The notes under the pieces are model-generated. The model worked only from the letters and a program-made list of their open reading frames with translations, was not told where the DNA came from and ran no database searches. A program made the translations under genes and the position numbers. This document shows, one piece after another, positions 24,268 through 35,620 of a DNA stretch of 64,000 nucleotides. Position 1 is the first letter of the stretch. Each line of letters starts with the position of its first letter. This stretch comes from Azadirachta indica (taxonomy: Eukaryota; Streptophyta; Magnoliopsida; Sapindales; Meliaceae), in NCBI GenBank assembly GCA_022749755.1, contig CM040450.1, positions 10,314,913 to 10,378,912 of the forward strand, written 5' to 3'.

Positions 24268-25893
24268 GTGGGAATTTGGGATTACGTTTCTTCAGCAACC
24301 GATTCGATCAATCGAAACGCCCCAAATCTGAGCAGCATCAAGGGTTTATGCTGGAATTCCTACCAGTACAGCTGTGCTGCTGTTTTAAAGATCCACAATG
24401 CTGTCGCAGTTAACGGAAACGTCGTCGTTGAGAAACTTAACCGTCACTTGCCCGATGGAGAAACCAGGTCTCAGATCGCCACTAACTTGGTCAAAAACTC
24501 CGCCTATTTCGCCGCCGTTGAGGGTGTTAAGTTCGTCCCCGGTGTGCATGCGTGCTCTTGATTTCAACTATTTATCCACTTGTTCTTTGTTTATTTTAAA
24601 TATTTTTAATGTTTTTCTTTTATTTTCGTTGGTAATTGTATCGATTATCTTAATTATTATTGTATTGAGTACGAGAGGTGCCTATATATAGGCTTACAAT
24701 GACAATAAAGTAATATAGAAAATTTAGAACATTAATATGAACTCCCAACTCCTAACTGTCAACCCACAAACAACCAACAACATATTATTAATATCTTTAA
24801 CAATTTTTATAAATTTATAATTACAATATGATGAGAAAATAAATTTTAATCTATAAATATATATACAGATCAAAAGATGTATGATTAGATAGCATTCGAC
24901 AGTAGTTTTATTACGTAATGAAATCTAGGTGAATTATCGGTTACTACGTTAAGACATGACACTTAGAACTGTTTTGGTCACTATAACCTTACATTTTTGT
25001 TTTTGAGTATCCACATTTAATGAAATTCGTAATAAATCTTTGTGTATAAGATTAAACTTGTAGATCAAGTGATAACTTTAACATGGACACTATTGTTTCT
25101 CATGCGAATTAAGCAGGATGAGGTGGCCATGTTTAGCTGATGTCTTTCAGTTCCATTTGTAATGGGGTTTATGGCTCATACATGAAATTGGGAGAGGAAA
25201 GAATCTGTATATCTGAATGAGAATGTTTCTGACCTATTTGTTGCTAATTTTAGTTCCCTTTCTGGGTAAAATGTTTCATGCAGTTCTGACCGTTTGCTTT
25301 TCTATGATTTTGCATTGATTTTACTATCATAATCCACGAAAAAAGGTATAATCTGCATTTTACGTGAATAATATTAAGACTTGTTTAGGAGTTTGTGTAT
25401 GTTCTAGCACATTTAGAGATATATTCATACCTTACTTATAACCAATGCTGTCTTTATTACTTGGAACTCTGAAATGCCGAAAATGACAATGTGTTCTCTC
25501 TGTATTGTTAGACATTGCAAGGATGATGTGCTTGTTGGTTGTTAGTTCCGTCTTCTTAATTGGATTTCTGCTGCTTTTTTAGGTGGATCAACATTTGTAG
25601 ACATTGTATCTCGCTCACTCCCCAAGGACAAGAAGTCCAAAGAAGATAAAGGAATGCAGGAACTGAATGATAAGGTAAGCAGAATGGAGAAAGAACTCAG
25701 TGATTATAAGAAATTAATTGAGAAAACTGAGGTACAAAAGACAAGAATGGAATTAAAGTCCAAGAACACACTTAGCTTGAATGAAAAACCAGAAGACACG
25801 ATCAGAGTTTTCATGATGACAGAATTTATGGGTAGACATTTCTTGGATGACCTAATTGTTCCTGGGAGTAGATCTAGGAAGCACCCCAAGTAG
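24268..25893 (+). CDS. Two-exon gene of unknown function, apparent start codon lost (ATG to GTG)
   Basis: Exon 1 is 24,268-24,541 and exon 2 is 25,583-25,893. Joining them at G|GTGTGC and TTTTTTAG|GT keeps one frame and gives 194 codons. The N-terminus G-I-W-D-Y-V-S-S-A-T-D-S resembles the start of an uncharacterised plant protein family that I recall only loosely. A hydrophilic part follows (N-R-H-L-P-D-G-E-T-R near 58-68), and then F-V-P-G-G-S-T-F-V-D-I across the junction. Exon 2 encodes a charged coiled-coil-like segment (about 118-145) and R-V-F-M-M-T-E-F-M-G-R near the end. The first codon of the conserved block is GTG, the frame has no ATG in exon 1, and it closes upstream at TGA (24,223). 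It is therefore a start-lost pseudogene, uses a non-AUG start, or has an unseen upstream exon (CTTGCTCACAG at 24,241-24,251 could be an acceptor). Confidence 0.6.
24542..25582 (+). other. Inferred intron of the 24-26 kb gene
   Basis: A GT donor at 24,542 (G|GTGTGC) and an AG acceptor at 25,581-25,582 after a T-rich tract (CTGCTTTTTTAG). The 1,041-bp length is ordinary for a plant intron. Support is frame continuity and the coherent G-G-S-T-F-V-D peptide across the join. Confidence 0.65.
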
Positions 25894-25899
25894 AAGGAA

Positions 25900-26479
25900 C
25901 GTTAAGTATATATGGTGAACATATAATGGTTTCTAAACCAGTGATTGGAAGCTATACCTTGTAAATATATTTTATTCTGCTTACAATGCATCCTTGGTGA
26001 ACTTAATAGCATAATTATCAGGTTTCTTTTCTATTATCTGTTGTACCAAAAGTTCTATATAAAGATCTTGGTATTCTATTCAACATATTCTGTAATCTGT
26101 TATTAGAGAGACTGGAAATCTTTCAGTTTTCAGAATATCTTAGTAGGGACTAACAAACAACTGGAGAAGAATGAGATTACTAGAGCAAAATGGGTGATAT
26201 AGAAGAGGTTCTAGTTCATCTTACTCTGTTGCTTTGTTATTATCTAGCTTTTGTTCTGTTTATTACTAGCAAGCTTTTGTTATAGTGCACGCCTGATTTG
26301 CTAAAATGTGCGACAACTTTTAGTTGAGCAATCTGCATTAGCTTAGACACTTTCAAAATGATGTGTATATATCCATAAATTTTATAAAATACATAAATAG
26401 TAGGAGTGGTGGACCAAAGTTTGTAAATTTCAGATTTAGGTCAAACTGCAAGATTTGGTTGTCTTAGAATGCAATTGAA
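25900..26479. other. 3' flank of the 24-26 kb gene, no separate feature
   Basis: Probable 3'UTR and intergenic sequence. I see nothing else supportable. Confidence 0.4.
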
Positions 26480-26639
26480 TTGAATCCGTAAAGAGAGTGA
26501 AATTGAACCAAAATTAGGATACACTTGGAATTGAGAGTTATAGAAATAAAATGACTCTCAATTCTACAATTGAATGAATAAAAGAATTTAAACTTTATAA
26601 TTGATACTTAATATGGTTATGCAGCTAAGCTAATAAGCT

Positions 26640-26967
26640 TGAGTATAAGTAATTGGGATTGCTGCTGGTTTTTATCCTCTTGTACTGTTTATATCTTGAA
26701 ATGCATTTTATCTCTTGCAATGGTCCATTACCGCCACCTGTGCATGTGGAAGCTGCATCCACCTTCAAACCCTTCAACTTGTTGCTCGGTTATTCGAATT
26801 CACTTGATGATTTCTTATGCTTGATGTGAGTTTCAGCACTTCTTCTTCTTGCTCCTTCTGCTGCTGTCAATAATTAATAATTATTTGGAGAGAGTATGAT
26901 AATTTTTTGGAAAACTGTCTCCAGGAAAATTAGATGAATCAAGATTCATGTTGTTCATGTTGATCAT
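26640..26967 (-). pseudogene. Pseudogene copy of the short-type family (member 2)
   Basis: On - this matches the short-type members at 35.9 and 49.5 kb from the ATG side (26,967: M-I-N-M-N-N-M-N, then S-S-N-F-P-G) to a decayed C-terminus (F-K-I-x-T-V-Q equivalent near 26,671-26,705). A small insertion creates an in-frame stop after about 20 codons, the Glu-rich region is frame-shifted, and bases just before the R-F-K block are deleted. The homology extends into the 3' flank (26,480-26,600 matches 49,320-49,400) and the 5' flank (CCAACTTTCCT near 26,980), so this is a duplicated genomic unit, not a retrocopy. Confidence 0.75.
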
Positions 26968-26984
26968 CTCCTCAGGATGAAGGA

Positions 26985-27485
26985 AAGTTGGACTACTTTA
27001 TATGAGACTTACTTAATCAAATAATGTGATATCTGGCTGTTTGTGTTTCAAAGAAATATGAATTTGAAGATGCAGCTAACAAATTTTACGTAGGATGTTC
27101 AGTGATAACTTGGCTTTGTTGGATGTTCAGTGATATAGGTGTTCATCATTGCTGTGCTACAACTCCTGCTTGTGACAATAGTAGTGGTTCCAAATTGTTT
27201 ACAATGAATGTTACTGATGAATGCACCAAACACAATAATGTTTCTCATGAACGCATGGAATATGTTAAAGTTGACTATCACTTCATTTAGGATACCATCA
27301 TACTTCATTCATTCGGTCTTCTCTAACAAAGTAGTAGACATCCATAAAACCTTATTACATTTTCTTATTTTTACTTTCAGCTTGCAACTTTATGAATCAC
27401 TGAGTTTACGATCGGATCTTTTGGATCTTTCAATTTTCGATCCATTATTAATTGATGTGACATAGATTCTAGCTGTGAAGATCTA
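26985..27485. other. Intergenic stretch with a short tandem duplication
   Basis: GGATGTTCAGTGATA occurs twice (near 27,092 and 27,121). Several overlapping short open frames on both strands lack recognisable domains and are treated as chance. Confidence 0.4.
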
Positions 27486-28101
27486 CTACATTTAGTGTTG
27501 GGATTCACTCAAAGAAAATTGAAAGAAAAGGAAAAAAAAAAAAAATGTTGCGCAACAAAAGAAGAAAAAGGCTGCATGTTGCATGGATACGGTTAGATTG
27601 CAGTAAAGGAAATTGCTTCACCTCATTGTCTTCCTTGACAGTGCCTATATTTTTTGACAAGGTGGCAAGACGATTTAAGGGAGCTTGTATATCAATAGCA
27701 AGCTCCCTTGCTTCACTGCATTTTAAATGTGCTCATGTAACATGCAGCCTTTTTCTTATTTTGCTATACAATATTTGTTCTTTTTTTTTTTTTTTTTTTT
27801 AAAATTTTCTTTGTATGGATCTCACCACTAAATGTTGTGGATCTCCATAAATCTCTCTCTCCATCACATTTAGGTGGAATTCATGTCGCTTACCTTACAA
27901 CATGACTTAAGCTATTTCTCTGTCCTCTGTTCTATAGTCTTCTCTCCTTAGTCATTATGCTCTGTTTTTCACTACAAACCGATTGACTTTTATTTATTGT
28001 GAACAGTATCCTATGTACGAACAGTACCTCTTCGTACATATAAACAACAACTCATGATTCATATGAATAGTATCCTACCCTAATCAAGCTTTAATAGCAC
28101 T

Positions 28102-28936
28102 TGTTGAGCTCTCTGAAAAACGATGACTTCGCAGCAACAAAAGCGATTCGTAGAGTTCACGTTAGCACATTGAGTGAATAGTAACGTATATAGGAGTAGA
28201 AGTACAAGAATAATACACATTACCAACGTTTTATGTGGAAAATCCTTTTATGTGAAGGGAAAAATCAAGGGATAAGTTTGAAATAATCCCTCACTATTTG
28301 AAATTATGGTCCCACGCATACTTTCAGTCTACACAGACTTGAGGTATACACTTAAGATAACAGAGGCAATACAATAGTAATCTCATTATTAATTATTTTT
28401 TATAGTAAAGTAGTGGAATTATGGCCCTCTATTTTACACACACTGTTTCACACTCTCTTCTGTGTGGAAAGTTCTTACACTCTCCTTGATATGGGAAACT
28501 CTCACTCTTTAATATGGTAAATCGTCATACTCTTTTTGGGGTGAAAATGCTTTCACTCTCCTTTGTGTGGAAAATGTTCACACCCTTTTTAGGTTGGTAA
28601 ATTTTCACTTTTTTTGATGTGAAAACCTTCACGCTCTCTCCTTGGTGTGGAAAACTCTCGCACTCTCTACGGTGTAAAAAACTTACACACTCTCTTTGAC
28701 GTAGAAAATTTCTCTCTCGACTTGCCTGTCAACTTGCTTCTTTTTGGAATGTATTAAGAGATACTTGAAACGAGGAGGGAGCTTGCTATTTATAGACAAG
28801 CTCCCTCAAACTGCCTTATCACCTTGTCAAAAAATGTAAGCACCGCTAAGAAATACAATACGATGAAGCAATTTCCTTTACTGCGTTTTAATTATGTTCA
28901 TGAAACGTGCAACCTTTTTTCCTTCTGTTGCAAACA
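28102..28936 (-). repeat. Best-preserved LTR of the non-coding nest (about 835 bp)
   Basis: On - it starts TGTTTGCAACAG and ends GCTCAACA. It contains a hairpin around a CTATAAATAG box (28,773-28,805), a tandem minisatellite (about 28,440-28,700) and an AT-rich 3' region with TTCACATAAAAGGATTTTCC. A diverged, differently truncated counterpart is seen at 29,301-30,102 on +. Confidence 0.6.
28440..28700 (-). repeat. Minisatellite inside LTR, unit about 27-35 bp
   Basis: Read on -, variants of GTGTGAGAGTTTTCCACACC followed by AAGGAGA repeat about eight times. The same unit recurs on + at 29,470-29,760 and 30,575-30,830 with different copy numbers, so it belongs to the LTR family rather than to this locus. 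Confidence 0.75.
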
Positions 28937-29469
28937 TTTATTTTTTCCTTTATTTTTAATTTTCTTTATGTAGGTCCTACCACTAAATGCGCTAAGTCTT
29001 CACAAATCTGCCCCACCACCTCATTAAGGTGGAGTTCATGCCTCTTACTTTGGAATATAACTCAAGCTAGTTCTTTATTCCTCTATTCTATAGTCTTCTC
29101 CCCCATATCATCACTGCCTGACCTTTTTGTTACTATGAATCTATCCCATGTATGAACAGTACCAGTTCACACGTATGGACCACTCATTATTCCTGTGAAT
29201 AATATCTTACTCTAACCAAGCTTTAATATCACTTGTTGAGCTCTCTGAAAAATGATGATTTGATAACAACAAAAGCAATTCATAGAGTTCACGTCAATTT
29301 TGAAGGCAAAAATTACTGCACGGCGAAGAAATTCTAGAACACAGCAAAGGGAATTACTTCACCGAGTTATTTTCTTTGGTGGTGTCTGTATTATTTGACA
29401 AGGTGGCAAAGCAGTCTGTAGGAGCTTGCTTACAAGGAAGCAAAAGATGGGCATGCCAAGGGGGAGAAA

Positions 29470-29760
29470 GTTTACCACACTAAAAAGTGTAAGAGTTTCC
29501 ACACCAAGGAGATTGTGAAGATTTTCCACACCAAGATAATGTGAGAGTTTATCATATTAGGCAAAGTGTGAGGTTTTTTCACACCAATTCCACACTAGAG
29601 AGAGCGTGAGAGTTTACCATACTAAGGAAAGTATGAGGGTTTTCCACACCAAAAAGAGTGTGGGGGGTTTTCTACTATACTAAGGAGAGTGTGAGGGTTT
29701 ATTACAATAAGGAAGGAGAGTGCAAAGGTTTTCTACATTAAGGGGAATGTGAAGCCTTAT
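29470..29760 (+). repeat. Minisatellite inside LTR, second array
   Basis: Repeats of GAGAGTGTGAGGGTTTTCCA with CACCAAG variants, about nine units, direct orientation on +. Confidence 0.75.
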
Positions 29761-30574
29761 TTGTAAAATAAATTTGTGGTTTCACTACTTTACTAGAGAA
29801 AATAATTAGTGGTAAGATTATTATTATATTATCTCTATTATTTTGTACGTATATCTCAGATCTGTGTAAAATCTGGAAGATTGTGTTGTACTAACATTCA
29901 AAATAGTGAAGAGTTATTGTCGAAGTTGTCCCGTAATCTTTTCTTCACATAAAAAGATTTTTCTTATAAAATGATTTTGTAATGTTTTCGTACTTATATG
30001 TATATTATTCTTGTATATATCACTATTCACCTAAAGTGTTGACGTAAGTTTTACGACTCACTTCAACCGTTATCAAATCATCACTTTTCTAAGAGCTTAA
30101 TAAGTAGTATGAGAGCCTGGTTGGTATAATATACTATTTACATAAATAGTGAGTTGCTCTTTAGATGTATGAATAAGTACTGTTCATAGGAAGGATATTT
30201 TTTCAAGTGAATAAAGGTCAGCTGGCTCATGGTGAAAGATGAAGCATGATAATTAGTGGGAGGAAACTACAGAATAGAGGAATGAAGGAATAACTTCAGT
30301 CATATTTTAAGGTAGGAAGCATGAATTTCACTTAAATGTGAAAAGAGGGGAAGAAGAAATGTTGCTCCACAAAAGAAGAAAAAGGTTGCAAGGACATGGT
30401 TAGAACATAGTGAAGAAAATTGCTTTAGTTTGTTATCTTCTTTGGCGATTTCTGCATTTTTTGACAAAATAGTAAGACAATTTGAGGAAGCTTGTTCAGA
30501 ATTAGTAAGCTCTCCTCTTCGTTTTAAATATCTCCCATTGCATTTCTAGAAGAGACAAGTTGATAGGCAAATCA

Positions 30575-30830
30575 AGAGAGACGTTTTCCACGTCAAGGAA
30601 AGTATGGAGATTTTTTACATTAAGGAGAGTGTGAGGGTTTTCCACACCAAGGATAGAGTGAGGGTTTTCTACACTAAGAAGAGTGTGGAATTTTTTCACA
30701 CCAAGGTGTGTATGAGAGTTTTCCACAACAGAGATTGTGAAAGTTTACCACACCAAGGAGCGTAAGGGTTTTTCACATCAAGAAAAGTGTAAAAGTTTTT
30801 CATACAAGAAAGATTGTGAAGCTCTATTTG
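30575..30830 (+). repeat. Minisatellite inside LTR, third array
   Basis: About eight degenerate units of the same AGTGTGAGGGTTTTCCACAC type. An open frame on - across this array (30,502-30,726) is a by-product: its repeated peptide simply reflects the repeat unit. Confidence 0.75.
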
Positions 30831-31199
30831 TAAAATAGAAAGTTATGGTTTCACCACTTTACTATAGAAAGTAATTAGTAGTGAGATTATTATATCTCAG
30901 ATCTAAAACCTGACAGTCTAACAATTGGTATCAGACCTCAACAGTAGCTAAGCGAAGTTTGACTTTAATTTCAATTGATATAATCTATTGTAGCATCTGT
31001 GAAGTATACAGATTCTTTATCCATTCGTTATTTACCAAGAGACGAAACTTTGCTTGTTCAACAAACAAATTTAAGGGAATTAATTTTGACTACATCAACA
31101 TCTCTTGCATGAGAATATGTCTTGAAGTTGAAACTTGTCATATACGCAGTGTACGTACGAATTGTTCAAAGTTTATTTAATAGCTGAATTAGATTTCAG

Positions 31200-31275
31200 A
31201 GTTTGATTTTTAATTAGTCAAAGTCAAACTTCAACACCTTCTAAGCCATTCACTCTTTTATATATATATATATAT
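31200..31275 (+). promoter_or_regulatory. Member 3 promoter: AATTAGTCAA motif plus TATA
   Basis: TTAATTAGTCAAAGTCAAAC near 31,212-31,231 precedes a TA-rich TATA element (31,259-31,279) by about 30-40 bp. It carries one substitution in GATTAGTCAA. Two TTGAC cores lie on the opposite strand. Confidence 0.5.
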
Positions 31276-31428
31276 ATACCGAACACCTAAATTCCTTAAG
31301 AAAAATTGTTTGCTGCATCTTCTAATTCATTTCTCTGAAACACAGAGAGCTCAAAGTCTCACATACCCAACATCCAAAACCCTTACTAAAATTCATTTGG
31401 TTCATCAAGTTTGGTACAGAATTCAAAG

Positions 31429-31833
31429 ATGAATCAATTTCCTCAACCAACAAGACCAATTAACACCTACGATTTGGAGATTACGCAATTTCCCTCAGAG
31501 TCAGGGCCTGCCAACATGAACATTATGAATATTTCTGAGCCTTCTGAGTCCGCAGAGAGTTTACCAACAGCATCACGAGAAGAAGAAGAAGAAGAAGAAG
31601 AAAAATCAATGGAGGAGGTGCTCAAACTCTTCTCAGAGTTAAATGAAAAGCTTCCTTCAAGCATAAGAAGCGAAGTGAAAGGTTTGAAGGATAATTCAAC
31701 TTCTACACGTACTCGTGGCCGTAGTGGACCACTGGGAGAGATGAAGTTGAAGCTTGAACGTTTCAAGATAAGAACAGTGCAACAGGAAGGAGGCCTAGTG
31801 GTGGTACAGGATGACGATAAAGACAAGCAGTAA
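31429..31833 (+). CDS. Small acidic protein of the FPQPTRPIN/RFKIRTV family, member 3
   Basis: 134-aa intact member in the full-length form. F-P-Q-P-T-R-P-I-N is at 4-12, then Y-D-L-E-I and F-P-S-E-S, M-N-I-S-E-P at 33-38, a run of eight Glu (51-58), an amphipathic helix-like segment 60-87 (E-E-V-L-K-L-F-S-E-L), S-T-S-T-R-T-R-G at 90-97, R-F-K-I-R-T-V at 111-117 and the acidic/basic tail Q-D-D-D-K-D-K-Q. No signal peptide or membrane segment, so probably cytosolic or nuclear. I chose the ATG directly before the N-terminal block; an in-frame TTG extends it by six codons without support. The TATA box lies about 150 bp upstream. Intronless. Function unknown; conserved ends with a low-complexity middle suggest two short binding motifs joined by a flexible linker (inference). 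Confidence 0.78.
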   Translation: MNQFPQPTRPINTYDLEITQFPSESGPANMNIMNISEPSESAESLPTASREEEEEEEEKSMEEVLKLFSELNEKLPSSIRSEVKGLKDNSTSTRTRGRSGPLGEMKLKLERFKIRTVQQEGGLVVVQDDDKDKQ

Positions 31834-31849
31834 CCCTAATTAACAAATA

Positions 31850-34086
31850 GTTAATTAATTTCTAATTGAGATTAAATGTATTTTTTTAATTCTAACATTT
31901 TATATTCGTTTATTCATTCAATTGTGGAATTAAGTGCCATTTTGTAATTCAATTTTGTTTCTATTCAATTGGATTTGATTCTCAGTTTAATAATTTAAAA
32001 AATTAAAATTTTTAATCTGATTTTTAGTCAATTTTATGTATTCAAGAACCAAACGGTAACTTTCATATTGATAAGATTATAAACTTTGATTAATTGCGTT
32101 AAAATTTTATTAATCTTAATATAAAATTATAAAAAAAATTTAAGTTACAAAAAAATTAAATTAAAAAATCTTAAATTGAGTTAAATTCAAATCCCAATAA
32201 AACACAAATTAAAAAATATATATTTTCCACTATTTTATCCAAATTTTACAGTAAAAAAATGAATATTTATAATAAAAAATGAAAACTAAAAGAAAATAAA
32301 TGATATTGTCATAATTTTAAAGATAACATTTTCATAGTAATTTAATGGAATTGAAAGCAACAAAATAACTAAGTAGCAAGAAAATGAAAAAATTTGCCTT
32401 TCATTTTTCTTTTTCTTTTTTTCTTAAAAAAAAAGTCATCTGCAATTTTGGGCTTCTGAAAGTTTGGGCTTATCTCTTACCTTCTAGGCCATCCTGCCAA
32501 TTGCCTCCTATTCTTCTTTTCTTTTGAAGTTATAAACTTTAACTATTGACTTAACTAAAGACTAGTTTAAAATTACTGTAAATTTTAAAATAATTTATTT
32601 ATATGATACTTTAAAGATAATCAGTTTAATATTGAGTAAATTTTATATTTAAAAGTTTGCTATGAATTTAATAAGTATTTTATCAACATTTGATTTACTG
32701 TTAAAATATTATAATGATATATAATGACTAAAATAAATATATAATATTAAACATAATATTTATTAGTTAATATATATATTTATAAAGTAATTTATGATAA
32801 GAAAAATAATTATTTTGATTATCAAATAATATAATTTCAACATTGTGTGATTTTAAAATTTAATGAAGAACGAAATCCAAAGAAAATAAATAAATAGATA
32901 ATTATTTAATTCATCTCAATAATGAGACTTAAAATTAAAATCAAATAACATCACAAAAAGTAGAAAAGCATTAAAATAAATCAAAAGGCATTAAAATATG
33001 ATCTTGATGATGGTTGTATTGAGCGATATTGATTGAAATAGAAAATTGTATTTTGAAAAAAGTACAACATATATAGAAGATTTCAAAGAAAATAAATTGT
33101 TTAAATACTTAAATTTTATTAAAAATAATATTGGATTTATATAATTTATGCAGGGATATAAATGAAATTATAAATGTAGATAAAATATATTTTGAAAATT
33201 AAATTTTGAAAAAGTTCTCAAAATCAATTGTAAGATAATAAATTTTGAAAAAAAGTAATTTTCAAAAATAATTACCAAACACCTAAAATGAATTTTAACG
33301 ATTAAAAATCACTTTTAAAACTTGCAACAGCAAATCCCAAACAGACTTTAAGGGAAAAAAAAACACACTAATTTGCTAATAACTTAAAATAAAAGTGAGC
33401 AACGCGAATAAGATTAGAATAAGAATGCGGATAAATATGCACGTACATAACACTTGGTATATAATGTCACTTGAATGGACACTTCAAAACTTATTAAGGA
33501 TGTGTTTAACAACATATACTTGATTATATTATTTTAAGTGGATTGAATTGTATTGAAATGGATTAAATACAAACCCGTGTTATGTTTGGTGCAATACTGT
33601 ACTGGACTACTTGTAAATTAACCTATGTTTAGCGTAGTAACATATTAGCTTGTATTATTATTTCTATTTTTCTAAAATTAAATTGAACAATAAATAGAAA
33701 AAGAGTATGTAAACATATATATTATTTATAAATTTTATTAATTTGTATTTTATGATTAAAAAGTTTACATATATACAACTATATTTTTTTGGAATTATAT
33801 TAACAATTTTTTAAGTAAATTAATTAATGGTGCATATAAATAATATTATATCAGCATTTATTAAATAATAATAAAATATTTGTTATCAAATTGTTATATA
33901 TCTAATTATTTAATTAATACAATTTTAAATTACTAAAATTTTAATTTTTTTTTTTCCAATTTTTCTCAAACATACACCTGATAAAAATAAAATCCAAATT
34001 AAAATACTCTCACACATAAATAAAAGACATATTATATATGTCTTCATTCAAACATCTTCTTCATCTGTAACTTATTTTCAAAATAC

Positions 34087-34136
<50 letters not shown>

Positions 34137-35230
34137 CTTTATTTTGAGAGATAAAAGAGATGGAGGGTAGTTGACCATCAAGTTGCAGGCAAGGTACGGA
34201 TCAAGAAAAGGACAGAAAACCGACCCAGTTTTCATGGCCTACATAGAAATCTATGAGATCCTATTCCTGCATGTGTTTGCCTAAATAATTTCTTTTATCT
34301 TTTAACTCAATCATGTGTATCAAATGATTCCATAAGTAGTTCAGACCGGACAAGATTTCACTACAATGAAAAAAAAAGTTAATTTTATCTAATATTTAGA
34401 TATTCATTAAAAAATTTTAAACCATTATTGATATGTATTAGAGAGTAAAAAATTACTACAAGAAAATTACAAACAATTTCTTCAAAACTCATAAAAAAAA
34501 AAAAAAGTAAATAAAAATATTTTTGTTGTATCATCTGTAAGAAGAGTAGACTACCAATAGAGTTGAAGATCAACTGCATAACTTTTTGGATATGGTTTTG
34601 GTTTTGGAAGTCATAGATCTTTGGGAAAGAACCAAAAAAATTATCCCAATTTGTTACAACAGAGTAAAAGAGAAACAATTTGTTTGTTGAGATAATGAGT
34701 AAAAGAGTAAATGGAGAATTAAAATTGAATATAACCCAGACAAAGACCTCACCCTCTCACGGATCTCTGTTTTTGTCAATGCGGACGCCCTAAGATTCTT
34801 AAGAGAGCATAAATAATAGAAATATGAATATATGCTTGAGAGAGAAGGGAGTTGTCAAAATCTATTTTCCTTTGTCATCATCGCTGGTAACAGTGGCGAC
34901 GAAGGGAGTTGTCATATGAATTCCTTACATGAGTTCCCTCGTTATTGGTTCCTTCCTCCTTAAAACCATTACTACTTGTCACACCAAATTGAAGGAAAAT
35001 TACTCATTTTATATTTGATATGATGTGGCTTTCCAGTTGCCCAATCCCCAATCGTCTTGCTTTCGTAAAACATGCAACTACTGTTGTAATATTCAACTCC
35101 CCGTCACAGCTTGGAGCTTCAACAATTACTGAGTTTACGACCACTTCTACATTATTATAAAACGAGTAGTAGAATTTTACTCTTTTTGAGGTAAGCTCAA
35201 ATGCGTTTGAAGAATTCTACAAGTTTCTTG
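31850..35230. other. Intergenic AT-rich repeats, no gene seen
   Basis: About 32,000-32,210 is homologous in inverted orientation to 52,315-52,560 (shared TAAAGTTTATAATCT-type blocks), so it is a dispersed repeat. A possible small MITE spans about 33,494-33,983 (ends GGATGTGTTTAACAA and the complement of AAACATACACCT). A compound TA/GA microsatellite sits at about 34,087-34,135. Open frames on - at 34,044 and 34,385 are low-complexity. Confidence 0.45.
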
Positions 35231-35239
35231 CTTTGAAGT

Positions 35240-35620
35240 TTCAACTTTCCCAACAAAATGTTCCCATTTTTTTATGGAGAATTTATCACACCTCCCAATC
35301 TTCTGTGACATGGAGTCTACCTGGAAAACTTAATTTTGACTTTTCATTAATAATCTGTTGCAGCTTCTGTGAAGTATATCTACAAGTTCTTTGTCCATTC
35401 GTTATTTTGCAAGAGAAGAAACCTTGCTTTGATCAACGAACAAATTTAAGGGAATTAATTTTGACTACATCAACATCGAAATATGTCCGAGTTGACCTTG
35501 TAATATACAGTAGAATCCTTAAGGTTTAATAGCTGGATTAGATTTCAATGTTTGATTAGTCAAAGTAAAATACTGTAACCTCCATCTTTAGCGTTCTTAT
35601 ATATATATCTATTCATATAC
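35240..35620 (+). promoter_or_regulatory. Upstream region of member 4, shared with paralogs
   Basis: About 35,330-35,580 is homologous to the upstream regions of member 3 (30,960-31,230) and, inverted, of member 7 (49,990-50,200). It includes CTTCTGTGAAGTATA, AATTTAAGGGAATTAATTTT and GATTAGTCAAAGT (near 35,556). A TATA stretch follows at about 35,597-35,609. The short frame 35,233-35,529 lies within this duplicated promoter and is not a gene. Confidence 0.55.

Larger units (their letters stand above)
27487..30937. mobile_element. Nest of non-coding LTR (TRIM/LARD-like) units in both orientations
   Basis: Repeated units have LTR-type signals but no coding frames. LTRs begin TGTTG after purine runs (27,510-27,545 and 30,341-30,359 on +) and end at a decayed GAGCTCAACA. 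A sequence resembling the initiator tRNA-Met primer site (ideal TGGTATCAGAGC) follows, near 30,104-30,117 and 30,924-30,937 on +, and near 28,085-28,101 and 29,215-29,233 on -. Units on -: LTR end fragment about 29,234-29,300, internal 28,937-29,233, complete LTR 28,102-28,936, internal 27,771-28,101, LTR fragment about 27,690-27,770. Units on +: LTR fragment 27,546-27,705, LTR about 29,301-30,102, internal 30,103-30,359, LTR 30,360-30,923. Internals of about 260-330 bp are too small to code. Boundaries are approximate. Confidence 0.65.

Noticed and set aside
30502..30726. Repetitive 74-aa protein on - with recurring N-P-H-T-L-L-like units
   Set aside because: It is the translation of an LTR minisatellite; the repeat occurs in both orientations and in several copies without a conserved frame.
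31467..31826. 119-aa serine-rich frame antisense to member 3
   Set aside because: Mirror of the Glu-rich coding strand (GAA/GAG read as TTC/CTC and TCT); no independent support.
35233..35529. 98-aa open frame upstream of member 4
   Set aside because: It lies in the duplicated promoter region; only part is open in the paralog at 50.1 kb and the peptide has no protein-like features.
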